Assembly: GCA_030674185.1 (NCBI GenBank)
Contig: JAPXFY010000031.1
Location: 36,383,723 to 36,447,722, forward strand
DNA length: 64,000 bases
From: Monoplex corrugatus
Lineage: Eukaryota; Mollusca; Gastropoda; Littorinimorpha; Ranellidae
Reading direction: 5' to 3'
In this document: positions 32,575 through 42,928 of the stretch, piece by piece
Layout of the letters: the number at the start of each line of letters is the position of its first letter
How positions within the stretch are numbered: the first letter of the stretch is position 1
The notes under the pieces: model-generated
What the model saw: only the letters and a program-made list of their open reading frames with translations
The model's database searches: none
What the model was told of the DNA's origin: nothing
Translations under genes and position numbers: made by a program

Positions 32575-32720
32575 ATCTCTATCATTACGTGCCCTGCCGC
32601 ATGGCGTTGGCGATCATGGCCTTTCATATGTATCTATCCGTTGTTGCCGCAAGCACATCTTCCACCGTTCTGTCCTCAGCCACCCTGCAAGTCCTCAAAA
32701 TTCTAAGATGATCGTAATGT
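32575..32720 (-). mobile_element. RTE-like LINE 3' fragment
   Basis: CCGCATGGCGTTGGCGATCA and the sequence after it resemble 41320-41410. On the minus strand this corresponds to the end of an RTE-type protein (a W..M.ANA...G end). It is too short and decayed for a reading frame. Confidence 0.55.
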
Positions 32721-32739
32721 GTTAAGAGAAAAATTAATG

Positions 32740-32820
32740 CTGACTCTTTAGATAGAGCAGTGGACTCAAAGACATGATGTCCTGAGTTCGGATCTAGTCC
32801 GCAACCACAACGTCTTTGCG
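32740..32820 (+). repeat. tRNA-like SINE head (module D)
   Basis: TTAGATAGAGCAGTGGACTC, then GAGTTCGGATCTAGTCC: A-box and B-box-like motifs, as at 7140-7190 and 8010-8055. Confidence 0.55.
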
Positions 32821-32879
32821 GAAGCACCAGGATTCTTTTTTTGTGTGTGTGTGTTGTTGTTGTAATCATTGCATTCAGG

Positions 32880-32890
32880 GGGGGGAGGGG
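32880..32890. repeat. G-rich run
   Basis: A short poly(G) stretch (GGGGGGAGGGGG). Confidence 0.9.
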
Positions 32891-32964
32891 GTACCTTTGT
32901 GGTCACCTTTTGTTTTTTTTTCGTCCCATTTTCTATGCCACCTCAGTGGCCACAGAAGCTGGGA

Positions 32965-33130
32965 CAGTTTTTACAATGCCACGATGATGTCAATGAGGAT
33001 GATAATCATGATGCTACGGAGTTCCATCTAGGATTGAGACTGCGGGACAGGGCTGTACTCTACGCTTACAATCATGATATATTCTGGCGTCAACCAGGCC
33101 CGAGAGATACAGACACCTGCGGTGCAAGCA
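32965..33130 (+). repeat. Dispersed repeat module E
   Basis: The inverse of 7620-7745 and of the 12755-12905 segment. It includes GATTGAGACTGCGGGACAGG and TGGCGTCAACCAGGCCCGAG. Confidence 0.65.
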
Positions 33131-33399
33131 CCAGGATTCTGCCAAACAGTTAAGCTTACTGTCAGATTTGGATGGAGCACATGATCACGCGAATCTTTTT
33201 TTAAGTGCGATGAATGCTTTCTGAACCAGTTCCAGATTTCTGTGAGAATGTTCATGCTTATATGCAAAGGAGTATCTACAGCCTGAGCTACCAGTATTGC
33301 CTCCCCTCTCTCCTCCTTTCTCAGCCCATCTCGATCTTCCTTTGTTTATGGGTCGGTGACCTTTTCAACAAACCATGCTTTAGTGTGTCTATCTGTCAG

Positions 33400-33432
33400 C
33401 ATGCCTGCCTGTCTGTCTGTCTGTCTTGTCTG
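33400..33432. repeat. (CTGT)n microsatellite
   Basis: Short tetranucleotide run just before the exon-2 duplicate. Confidence 0.9.
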
Positions 33433-33459
33433 TGTGGCGGGTAGGAATTTTCCTCCACT

Positions 33460-33525
33460 AACCAGCCTTAGATATGAGCTGGCTGACCTATTCTTCTTAC
33501 TGTGAACGTCAGTGGCATGTAAAGT
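33460..33525 (+). pseudogene. Decayed duplicate of exon 2
   Basis: CTAACCAGCCTTAGATATGA and GAGCTGGCTGACC, then TTCTTACTGTGAACGTCA, align with the last 57 bp of the exon at 32315-32495 (CTGACCGGCCTGAAACACGA, GAGCTGGCCGACC, TTCTTACTACGAACGTCA). There is an inserted block of about 5 bp that breaks the frame, and no donor follows. About three quarters of the aligned bases agree. The upstream half of the exon is not recognisable here. Confidence 0.6.
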
Positions 33526-33624
33526 TGGCATCATCCTCGCTCCTGAATTATGTTGTGCCTTCGCTCTGACCCGTTCCGCCTGCCCTTTGGTTTGTCTTTC
33601 TGTCATTGTCTCCGTCTCTCTTTG

Positions 33625-33625
33625 T

Positions 33626-33656
<31 letters not shown>

Positions 33657-33815
33657 CTGTCTGTCTGTCTCTCTCAAACAAACAAACAAACACACAAACA
33701 CATAAACAAACAATAAACACACAAACAAACAAATAAGCACACAAGCAAACAATATACACACAAACAAACAAACACACAAATAAACAAACAAACAAACACA
33801 CAAACAAACAAACCG
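33625..33815. repeat. (CTGT)n then (CAAA)n microsatellite
   Basis: GTCT units to about 33672, then AAACAAACAC units to 33812. Confidence 0.95.
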
Positions 33816-33904
33816 TAAAGTACAGCCCTTTCACGCAGTCTCAGTCCGAAGCGAAACTCAATGCATCATCACTGTCATCCCCATTCTCATCATCATACAA
33901 TTTA

Positions 33905-34003
33905 CAACAATTTACAATATTTTATTTATATACACTGTAGCGCAAAATCTTGATAAAATCAAATCTAAGCGCTGAAACAGACACACACACACACGCACGC
34001 ACA

Positions 34004-34063
<60 letters not shown>

Positions 34064-34290
34064 CACAACACACACACACGGCTATAAATGGGGAGAAAGA
34101 ATAAAAGCAATGGAAAATTATAGAGAGCATATTATATACAATATTATATACAATTATATACTACAATGTGATTCCCCTCCGAGTGGAGACAGGCTGCAGA
34201 GGGGATTGAGTGAGGTGAAGATTTTATGAAGAGGAGATAAGGTGAGTTTTGAGAGCGGACTTGAAGGAGAGAAAAGTAGGTTGTTGACGT
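33905..34290 (+). mobile_element. Microsatellite-carrying SINE
   Basis: TTTATTTATATACACTG, GCGCAAAATCTTGATAAAAT and AATCTAAGCGCTGAAACAGA, followed by (CA)n/(CGCA)n, then GGCTATAAATGGGGAGAAAG and GCATATTATATACAA. The same order is found inverted at 41926-42110, including the internal dinucleotide run. Its end resembles the L2-type LINE tail. It is non-coding. Confidence 0.75.
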
Positions 34291-34292
34291 AA

Positions 34293-34314
34293 TGAACACA
34301 CACACACACACACA

Positions 34315-34360
<46 letters not shown>

Positions 34361-34403
34361 ACACATCAACACACACACATACACACACACATAAACTACA
34401 CTA

Positions 34404-34493
<90 letters not shown>
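34293..34493. repeat. (CA)n microsatellite
   Basis: About 200 bp of CA with a few CT/AT interruptions. Confidence 0.98.
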
Positions 34494-34495
<2 letters not shown>

Positions 34496-34560
34496 ACCTA
34501 TCCAGGATTCTGTGGCCTTTCATACTCTGTTCTCATGGTGACCTCAGGTTTGGTAGGTAG

Positions 34561-34850
34561 GCGACTATACGAAGCCGCCTACACCGGGCTCTGATTGGCT
34601 GCCCCTTCTTTCCTCCGCGCAATATAATGGCCTCAACGGCTTAAGTAAAAAATACACATTTTTAGAAGAAGATCTCAACATGCACTGATAAGCACTCTTC
34701 AATGCCCTACGAAACAGCCTTAGTAGAACTATCCTGCCTATAGCACATAAAGTGGTAATTGCAGACGAACAAAATCACGATCGCGGCCAGAAATGACTCA
34801 GCCAATCAGAGCCTATTTCCGTTGGTGTAGGCAGCTTCATGTAGTGGGAC
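34561..34850. mobile_element. Inverted-repeat MITE candidate
   Basis: GAAGCCGCCTACACC and GGGCTCTGATTGGCTG at 34571-34601 are matched inverted at 34798-34840 by CAGCCAATCAGAGCC and GGTGTAGGCAGCTTC, which are separated by a 10-bp insert. The interior of about 200 bp does not code. Exact ends and target duplication are unclear. Confidence 0.6.
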
Positions 34851-35060
34851 GTAGCGGCGTGTGGGCAGTAACACAGGGGTCAGTGGTGCAGATGATAAAG
34901 CACAGAGGAAAGAACTGACTTGTCTCTCAGGCGCTGACCTTGACTGTCAAGATAAGAAGTGACCAATTTGTTTACCTTGTGGCTCTGACTTAAAGTCCTC
35001 AATAAAGAAAATGACCGTATAGAGTTCATTCACCTGAACCCACAGACCGTAGATATACAC
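34851..35060. other. Unassigned spacer before the satellite
   Basis: No feature is recognised. Confidence 0.5.
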
Positions 35061-35074
35061 ACCGATGTACTGTA

Positions 35075-38000
35075 GATTGCTAGTTGGGGAATTCGTGGCC
35101 TTAGATTGGCAATCGATAAATTCAGGGGTTCGAGGCATCCTATTGGCAGTTGACAAACTCGTGGCCTCAGACTGGCAATCAGCAAACTCATGGCCTCAGA
35201 CTGGCAATCGGCAAACTCATGGCCTAAGACTGGCAATCAGCAAACTTATAGCCTAAGACTGGCAATCAGCAAACTCATGGCCTAATATTGGCAATCGGCA
35301 AACTCATGGCCTAATATTGGCAATCAGCAAACTCATGGCTTAATAGTGGCAATCAGCAAACTCATGGCCTAATATTGGCAATCGGCAAACTCATGGCCTA
35401 ATATTGGCAATCAGCAAACTCATGGCTTAATAGTGGCAATCAGCAAACTCATGGCCTAATATTGGCAATCGGCAAACTCATGGCCTAATATTGCCAATCG
35501 GCAAACTCATGGCCTAAAATTGGCAATCAGCAAACTCATGGCCTAAAATTGGCAATCGGCAAACTCATGGCCTAATATTGGCAATCAGCAAACTCATGGC
35601 TTAATAGTGGCAATCAGCAAACTCATGGCCTAATATTGGCAATCGGCAAACTCATGGCCTAATATTGGCAATCAGCAAACTCATGGCTTAATAGTGGCAA
35701 TCAGCAAACTCATGGCCTAATATTGGCAATCGGCAAACTCGTGGCCTAATATTGCCAATCAGCAAACTCATGGCCTAAAATTGGCAATCGGCAAACTCGT
35801 GGCCTAATATTGGCAATCGGCAAACTCATGGCCTAAAATTGGCAATCGGCAAACTCGTGGCCTAATATTGGCAATCGGCAAACTCATGGCCTAAAATTGG
35901 CAATCGGCAAACTCGTGGCCTAATATTGGCAATCGGCAAACTTATGGCCTAAAATTGGCAATCGGCAAACTCGTGGCCTAATATTGGCAATCGGCAAACT
36001 CATGGCCTAAAATTGGCAATCGGCAAGCTCGTGGCCTAATATTGGCAATCGACAAACTCGTGGCCTAATATTGGCAATCGGCAAACTCATGGCCTAATAT
36101 TGGCAATCAGCAAACTCATGGCCTAATATTGGCAATCAGCAAACTCATGGCCTAATATTGACAATCAGCAAACTCATGGCCTAATATTGACAATCAGCAA
36201 ACTCATGGCCTAATATTGGCAACTGGCAAACTCATGGCCTAAAATTGGCAACTGGCAAACTCATGGTCTAAGACTGGCAATTGGCAAACTCATGGCTTAA
36301 AATTGGCAATCGGCAAACTCGTGGCCTAAGATTGGCAATGGGCAAACTCGTGGCCTAAGATTGGCAATGGGCAAACTCATAGCCTTAGATTGGCAGTTGG
36401 CAAATTCGTGGGCTCAGACTGGCAACTGGCAAACTCGTGGCCTCAGATTGGCAATCAGCAAAGTCGTGGTCTAAGATTGACAATCAGCAAACTTATAGCC
36501 TAAGGCTGGCAGTCAGTGAACTCATGGCCTAAGAGTGACCATTAGCAAATTCATAGCCTAAGACTGGAATTGGCAAACTCATGGCCCAGAATTGACAATA
36601 AAGCTCGTGGCCTAATATTGGCAATCAGCAAATTCATGGCCTAATGTTGGCAATCGGCAAACTCATGGCTAAAATTGGCAATCAGCAAACTCATGGCCTA
36701 ATATTGGCAATCGGCAAACTCATGGCCTAAAAGTTGGAATTGGCAAACTCATGGCCTAATATCGGCAATAGGCAAACTCATGGCCTAAATTTCGCAATCG
36801 GCAAACTCATGACCTAAAGATGGCAATAGGCAAACTCATGACCTAAAGTTGGCAATAGGCAAACCTATGGCCTAAAATTGGCAATCGGCACTATTGCCAA
36901 ACTCGTGGTCTAAGACTGTCAATGGGCAAACTCATAGCCTTAGATTGGCAATTGGCGAACTCGTGGTCTTATATTGGCAGTTGGCAAATTCGTGGGCTCA
37001 GACTGGCAACTGGAAAACTCATGGCCACATCCTGGCAATCGGCAGATTTTTGGCCTCAGATCGGAAAGCGGCAAACCTGTGGCCTCAGACTGGCAATCAG
37101 CAATTTTATGGCCTAAGGCTGGCAATCGACAAACTCGTGGCCTGAGACTTGCTATTGCCACATTCATGGCCTAAAATTGGCAATCAGCAAACTCGTGGTC
37201 TAAGACTGACAATCAGCAAACTCATGGCCTAAGATTGGCAATTGGCATACTCGTGACCTAGAACTCGCAAACGGCAAACCCGTGGCCTCAGATTCGGCAG
37301 TCGGCAAAGCCATGGCCTAAGACTGGCAATCGGCAAACTCATGACCTAATATTGGCAATCAGCAAACTCATGGCTTCAGATTGACAATCAGCAAACTTAT
37401 GGCCTAGGGCTGGCAGTCAGTGAACTCATGGCCTAAGAGTAACAATTCGCAAATTCATAGCCTCAGACTGGAATTGACACACTCATGGCCGAGAATTGAC
37501 AATAAAGCTCGTGGCCTAATATTGGCAATCAGCAAACTCGTGGCCTAATATTGGCAATCAGCAAACTCATGGCCTAATATTGGCAATCGGCAAACTCATG
37601 GCCTAAAATTTGGAATCGGCAAACTCGTGGCCTAATATCGGCAATCGGCAAACTCATGGCCTAATATCAGCAATCGGCAAACTCATGGCCTAATATCGGC
37701 AATCAGCAAACTCATGGCCTAAAATTGGCAATCGACAAACTCATGGCCTAAAATTGGTAATCGACAAACTCGTGGCCTAATGTTGGCAATCAGCAAACTC
37801 ATGGCCTAAAGTTAGCAATAGGCAAACTCATGGCCTAAAATTGGCAATCGACAAACTCATGGCCTAAAATTGGTAATCGACAAACTCGTGGCCTAATGTT
37901 GGCAATCAGCAAACTCATGGCCTAAAGTTGGCAATTGGCAAACTCATGGCCTAAAATTGGCAATCGACAAACTCATGGCCTAATATCGGCAATCAACAAA

Positions 38001-38125
38001 CTCATGGCCTAAAGTTAGCAATAGGCAAACTCATGTCCTAAAGTTGGCAATTGGCAAACTCATGGCCTAAAATTGGCAATCGACAAAACTCGTGGCCTAA
38101 GATTGGCGACCAGCAACTCATGGCC
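35075..38125. repeat. 29-bp satellite with higher-order repeats
   Basis: About 105 tandem copies of a 29-bp unit, CTCATGGCCTAATATTGGCA plus ATCGGCAAA. At 35280-35730 a three-unit (87-bp) superunit recurs, marked by CTTAATAGTGG in its third member. At 35760-36060 a two-unit (58-bp) superunit alternates AATATTGG and AAAATTGG with CTCGTGG/CTCATGG. At 37718-37960 a four-unit (116-bp) superunit is repeated. A block near 36470-36660 recurs 904 bp later. Outer parts are more diverged than the core. There is no coding potential. Confidence 0.97.
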
Positions 38126-38590
38126 AAATTGATAAGACTGGCAATTCGTGAACTTGTGGCCTACGTTGGCCTCGGCCTCAATATAGATTCATACTTGTCA
38201 GATCAGTGCTTTTATACCTTGACTTTACGTTGAGACACGTCAAAAACTGTTGTGTGAATAATAATAATTATTCTGTTAATGTGACGATAATTTATTCTTG
38301 TTCGAAGTATTATTAATGACAAAGATGGGATAACACTAATGTTGAGACAAGTTAAAAGCTGTTGTTTGGTCAACAATTATTTATTCACAAGGCGATAGTT
38401 TGTTCTGGTTTGAAGTATTATTATTGACTTGGCTGCAGGCTTCAGAGGACAGGCCTGATGACAGCAGAGAAAGCCCCAGTGATAGCCCAGACATATGGCA
38501 AACTTGGGATCCCTTTGTGGGCATATCAGACCTACTTGAAAAGCAAAATAAGATATATTTACAGCATTAGGCCTGGCTATATGCACACCC
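38126..38590. other. Unassigned intronic DNA
   Basis: Two diverged copies of a GTTGAGACACGTCAAAAACTG segment (38230 and 38340) suggest an old tandem duplication of about 110 bp. No gene is seen. Confidence 0.55.
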
Positions 38591-38890
38591 CATGTGGTTG
38601 TTGCGAAGCAGCTTTGGGAGCTTCCGACTGATAACTGTCGGGATAATAGTAAGGGGGTAGGAGCTGGCAGCCATGCCAACTGGCGGCTGAGTAGACCGCT
38701 CAATAGAAAAATGAAGGCCCAGAGTAAGGCAAAAGAGAGCTCTTCCATTCTCTCTTGGTCCGGTAACTGGGCTGGACCTGGTGGTGCTTGTTTTGTGGTT
38801 ATGTGCTGCGGTTTGTCACCTCCCCACCTTGCCATTCAGTTTGTAAACAGGGCAACTGACGACTGGGCCCGAATGGGTCATGCCCGTCTC
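38590..38890 (+). repeat. Dispersed repeat module C
   Basis: The inverse of 27590-27850: CCATGTGGTTGTTGCGAAGC, GGAGCTTCCGACTG, and AGTTTGTAAACAGGGCAACT. The open frame on + is coincidental. Confidence 0.65.
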
Positions 38891-39383
38891 CCTACACATA
38901 TCTATGATCATATCACAGTGTGCACAGGGCTAGTTGCTTGTCTGCCTATCTATATCTGTGGCCTGACTGACAAGATAAAACGGACCAATGAATAAGAACT
39001 CATACAGTGCAGAATAAGAGCTGTTAACAGGCTTGTTGTGACCCCTCCCCCCCCCCCTGCTTCCCACCCCCCTCCTCCTCAGTTAAGGTCATCAATAAGG
39101 AAGTAATCTTGCAGAGTTCAAGTACGTGAGTGGCACATGTTTTATCTTCAAGCGCCTGAGGATCTAAGGATTACTTTTGATGATAGTGTAACGTGCGTCC
39201 TATAATCATGATCCTGGAAGCTTTTCATTCAGTCTCTGCTTATCTCGTTCAAGAACTGAACACCGCACGAAGATTAAGATATCTGATTTTTTTTTCAAAA
39301 ATCACATAATCAATGAATGTTGTATGTATCAGAGAAAGTTAATATCCACATTTTCATTGAGTAAAGTCATTCAGCAATAAATG
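38891..39383. other. Unassigned intronic DNA
   Basis: A C-rich stretch at 39045-39080. Nothing else is recognised. Confidence 0.55.
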
Positions 39384-40029
39384 TTAACTTTCCCGCCATG
39401 GTCGCAATCAAGCGACTTCCCGTACGACCGCCATGGTCGCATTTGTGCGACTTGGTGGGGTCATGCTAAACGATAATTTTCACACGGGTACAAAGCTTCT
39501 GTCAGCTCCACTGGTGAATGCAGGCGACTGTGCTATTTTCAAACTTTACCCAGCGACCTAGTTTTTCAGCAGTAAGGCCGAAGAGTGGCATTGTTAACTG
39601 TCGGAATTATCATCACGTTTTCTCCGAAGCGTTTTCTCCAAAATGGCTGCAAATCGACATGCATTGCCTCCACTCCGAGTAGAAAAAGCAGACATCTGAC
39701 TTTGTGTGTAGATTTTCCGTTGGTTTTCCTTATTTATTATAATGATATCTAGCGCACAACTCACGAAATAAGGTCAGTAGTACAACTAATAAACCATGTG
39801 AAAAAAATGTTTGTTTTTCTTTATAATAAGATTATGGAATAATCAATCAAGTACATAAACATAAGCAAGCATTCATATATAAATACAACATCTGCCCTTT
39901 ACACAGCAAAAAAAGTCTTTGAGATATATGCTTTTAAAAATGCATACTGCGCTACAAAATTGGCTGCCCAAATTATACTTGGCACTGAGGAGTGCCGTTT
40001 CTGGGGAAACTTGGCGGTGAAAGAGTTAA
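39384..40029. mobile_element. TTAA-flanked piggyBac-like element, non-autonomous
   Basis: Left end TTAACTTTCCCGCCATGG and right end CTTGGCGGTGAAAGAGTTAA match as imperfect terminal inverted repeats with TTAA at both borders (39384-39387 and 40026-40029). Next to the left end is a duplicated CGCCATGGTCGCA...GCGACTT subterminal motif. The 646-bp interior shows no transposase. Confidence 0.7.
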
Positions 40030-40159
40030 GTATCAGAGGAACTTAATGTTCAATATCTAATTCTATTTTGTGTTTTTCTGGTTCCTGCGAGTGTTTTATT
40101 TCCTGCTCGTTAACACACCGGCGCACAGGCTTAGCAACGAAACAAGTACCCAGCTAATT

Positions 40160-40435
40160 TTTCCAATCAGCAAAATATTGATCGACGGATTATGATTTTT
40201 TTTTCTTTTCTTTGTTGTTGTTGTTGTTGTTTTGTGACAGACCTGTGCACGACTGAGATAGCACTGATCAGCTTCCCCAATTTTCATAGTGAGACAAAAA
40301 AATCAGCAAATATTGATCGACTGATCGATGATATTTTTTCTTTTCTTTTGTTGTTGTTGTTGTGACAGAGCCGTGAACGACTGAGATAGCACTAATCAGC
40401 CTCCCCAATTTTCATAGTCAGACAGACCAAAATCC
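40160..40435. repeat. Tandem duplication (about 130-bp unit) next to exon 3
   Basis: AAATATTGATCGAC, TTTTTTCTTTTCTTTG(TTG)n, then GTGACAGA...CGACTGAGATAGCACT and CCCCAATTTTCATAGT occur at 40170-40290 and again at 40305-40425. Confidence 0.85.
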
Positions 40436-40461
40436 AAAAATCACGTTAATATCATTTACAG

Positions 40462-40683
40462 ATAACTACGAACGCCAGGGATATCAGACACCTTCGGCTA
40501 AAGGGGAGCCGTCAGGATTCCAAACTGGCGCTGCTGGGACCCAGACCAATGTCCGTGGTGCGGAACCCAGATATGCTTCGTCACGTGCGATTGGGCAGTC
40601 AACTTCTGCACGCACAGCCTGACGACCTACGGTTCTTGGCAGGGGACTGTGACGACCTGCTGGAGACCATTCTGCTATATGAG
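40462..40683 (+). CDS. Uncharacterised split gene, candidate exon 3 (frame conflict)
   Basis: Acceptor ATCATTTACAG/ATAAC and donor TATGAG/GTACTT. Entering in phase 1 from exon 2 gives DNYERQGYQTPSAKG, which echoes SYYERQRQ at the end of exon 2. That frame then stops at TGA 40620-40622. The next frame is open across the whole exon and reads SRQDSKLALLGPRP, then RHVRLGSQLLHAQPDDL and DDLLETILLYE, and leaves in phase 0, which is what exon 4 needs. One surplus base in the GGGG run at 40503-40506 would join the two. Removing it also makes exons 2 plus 3 a multiple of three. The product is unknown; the Leu-rich end looks helical. Confidence 0.65.
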
Positions 40684-40687
40684 GTAC

Positions 40688-41178
40688 TTATTTGGTTACT
40701 TACTATCTTAATGATTTTACCTACCTACTTTTTTGATTGCTTATTTGCATGTGTTATTTACTTATCTACTTGCTTGATTACTTACTTGCTTAATCATTTA
40801 CTTACCTGGTTGCTTGATTACTTACTGAATTACTTACCTATTTGCGTGATTACTTACTTGCTTACTTCCTGTCTTAATTATTTACTTACCTACTTGCTTG
40901 TTTACTTACCTACTTGCTTAATTATCTACCTACCTACTTGCTTGATTACCTACTTGCTTAATTATTTACCTACTTGATCGCTCGCTTAATTATTTACTTA
41001 CCTGACCAATTATTTACTTACCGGTACCTACTGCTTGATTACTTGCTTAATTATTTACCTACTTGCAGATCGCTTACATGCATAATTATCTACTTACCTA
41101 CTTGCTTGATTAATTACTTGCTTATTTACTTACCACTTGCTTGATTACTTACTTGTCAGTTATTTACTTACCTATTGC
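40688..41178. repeat. (TTAC)n/(TTGATTAC)n low-complexity tract
   Basis: Nearly 500 bp of degenerate CTTACTTGCTTGATTA units that start directly after the exon-3 donor. The Leu/Tyr-rich open frame is an artefact. Confidence 0.9.
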
Positions 41179-41294
41179 CTACTCTGGCATGTAAACCAAA
41201 GCTCTTTACTTCTGTTTGTTCTGTATTAGCCTCTGTATAGTATCTCATGTGTATTTCATGACGTAAGTGAGGGGATGTGAGTGTGAATGAAGTG

Positions 41295-41695
41295 TGCATG
41301 ATGATCATCATCATCATGTGCCCTGCCACATGGCGTTGGCGATCATGGCCCACCATACGAATCTATCCCATGTCACTGCAAGTGCATCTCCCACCTTCTC
41401 TGTCCTAAGCCAATCTGCAAGTCCATCCAGTATCTTCTCCCTGGATCTACCTGGTGCTCTCTTTTCCCTCCAGCTTTCCAGCGTGGATGATGTCACCCAA
41501 AAAACTTCCTGTTCTCTGAGCTTGGCAGTAAAGTATCTTGTATCTTGTAGGGCCTTCGAGATCTTATTCTGTTGTTCTTCGCCAGGTGTTCTTGGGTCTT
41601 CCTCACTTGTGTCTGTTCTTCTGGTGTCCAGTGAAAGGCACTTTGTGTGGTGTTATCCTGCTCTCTATGGATAATGTGTCTGATCTAGCTCTATC
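41295..41695 (-). mobile_element. RTE-like LINE 3' fragment
   Basis: The minus-strand frame 41496-41314 reads REKRAPGRSREKILDGLADW, then TWDRFVWWAMIANAMWQGT with a stop, the hallmark C-terminus of RTE/endonuclease-reverse-transcriptase proteins. Upstream (41500-41690) is further LINE-like sequence in broken frames. No RT catalytic core remains. A shorter relative is at 32575-32720. Confidence 0.7.
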
Positions 41696-41861
41696 GTTTT
41701 TTGTTGTTTTTTTAATAATGAGAGTGTCCATACTCTCTTGATTGATGTGGGCAATTTATTGTTGGCTGGAGATGGTGTTGGGACAGAAGATTCGCGTGAT
41801 ACTTCTGAGATTCTTGTATGAGTTACTCATCTATTTGTTTACTGTTATTTTGTGCTGAAAG
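41696..41861. other. Unassigned spacer
   Basis: No feature is recognised. Confidence 0.5.
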
Positions 41862-42100
41862 TCCAGCCGACTGAGAGAGCCATATCAGGGTTATAACCGT
41901 CTCACAATATCACATTGCAATATATAATTGTATATAATATGCTCTCTATAATTTTCCATTGATTTTATTCTTTCTCCCATTTATAGCCGTGTGCGTGTGT
42001 GTGTGTGTGTGCGTGTGTGTGTGCGTGCGTGCGTGTGTGTGTGTCTGTTTCAGCGCTTAGATTTGATTTTATCAAGATTTTGCGCTATATAAATATTGTA

Positions 42101-42131
<31 letters not shown>

Positions 42132-42710
42132 TATTATTATTAAAAAATATTGTAATTATTATTATCATTATTATTATTATTATTATTGAAATTATTATTA
42201 TTATTATTGTCTCAAAACACACGCAAAACTTCAACAGGAAAAAAGGAAAAGAAACCTTAAGTAAACATCACTGCACTTGCGCGCATAATCTAAGGAGATG
42301 CCCCTGGCGTTGACCTCTATGTCCAATTTATCGCAAAATGGATTTAAAAAATATAGGCCTACCTGAATACAAACTTAAACATAATTAAGGATACTAAAAC
42401 ATATATAACAACGAGCCTAAATTACCTAAAATTGCTTATGCATAGCTCATTTCCCTAGAGCCAAAAATGCAGTTAGTACAAGTATCCAGTTATCAATCCT
42501 TAGAGAAAGTACGTTAGACTATATCGAACACATACAGGTGAACGGACCAGCAAGGCAAAAAATGATAGGAAAAATGACAGAAAGCAAAGGAACAATGACA
42601 GAAAGCAAAGGAACAAGACAAAGAGTGACAGAAAAGAGGAAATTTCTAGCACATAAGGTGGGGATACTATTTATACTGAAAGAACCCCGGCATCCCCACA
42701 GCAGGGGGGT
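41862..42710 (-). mobile_element. AAC-tailed retroposon, copy 7, interrupted
   Basis: Tail-side part at 41862-41919 (CAGCCGACTGAGAGAGCC, GGGTTATAACCGTCTCA), then the bulk at 42210-42705 starting GTCTCAAAACACACGC. The gap is filled by the microsatellite-carrying SINE. GTCTCA occurs on both sides of the insertion, as expected for a short target duplication. The head ends at CATCCCCACAG next to a G-rich run at 42705-42720. Confidence 0.85.
41920..42209 (-). mobile_element. Microsatellite-carrying SINE inserted in retroposon copy 7
   Basis: ATATAATATGCTCTCTATAA, CTTTCTCCCATTTATAGCC, (GT)n, then CAGCGCTTAGATTTGATTTT, ATTTTGCGCTATATAAAT and an (ATT)n tail to 42207. It is the inverse of 33915-34165. 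The (ATT)n tail marks its 3' end. Confidence 0.8.
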
Positions 42711-42928
42711 GGGGGGGGGGTCTATTTGTTTAATATTCTATAAATCTACCCTAAAAGAAAAACAGATTGGGTGGTGGGAAGGACCGACAATGTAATACGG
42801 ACATGGATGGATGTGCCTTCAGTATGTGAGGGAAATGTGTCCGTGAGATCCAGTTCTGAACACAAATTACAGGAACACACACAAAGTAAACTGAAGCCCT
42901 GCCAGGACTCCTTCTCTGTTGAGCGTGC

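Larger units (their letters stand above)
32496..40461 (+). other. Candidate intron 2
   Basis: Starts GTATAT and ends ATCATTTACAG. It contains LINE and SINE pieces, a decayed duplicate of exon 2, CA microsatellites, the 29-bp satellite and a TTAA-flanked element, listed separately. Confidence 0.55.

Noticed and set aside
35075..38125. A CRISPR array
   Set aside because: The units are contiguous 29-bp tandem repeats with no unique spacers, and the genome is clearly eukaryotic.
38594..38995. A 133-codon + strand gene
   Set aside because: The segment is part of a dispersed repeat also found inverted at 27590-27850.
40549..40977. A 142-codon protein starting at an internal ATG
   Set aside because: Its first 45 codons are exon 3. 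The rest is the TTAC low-complexity tract after the splice donor.
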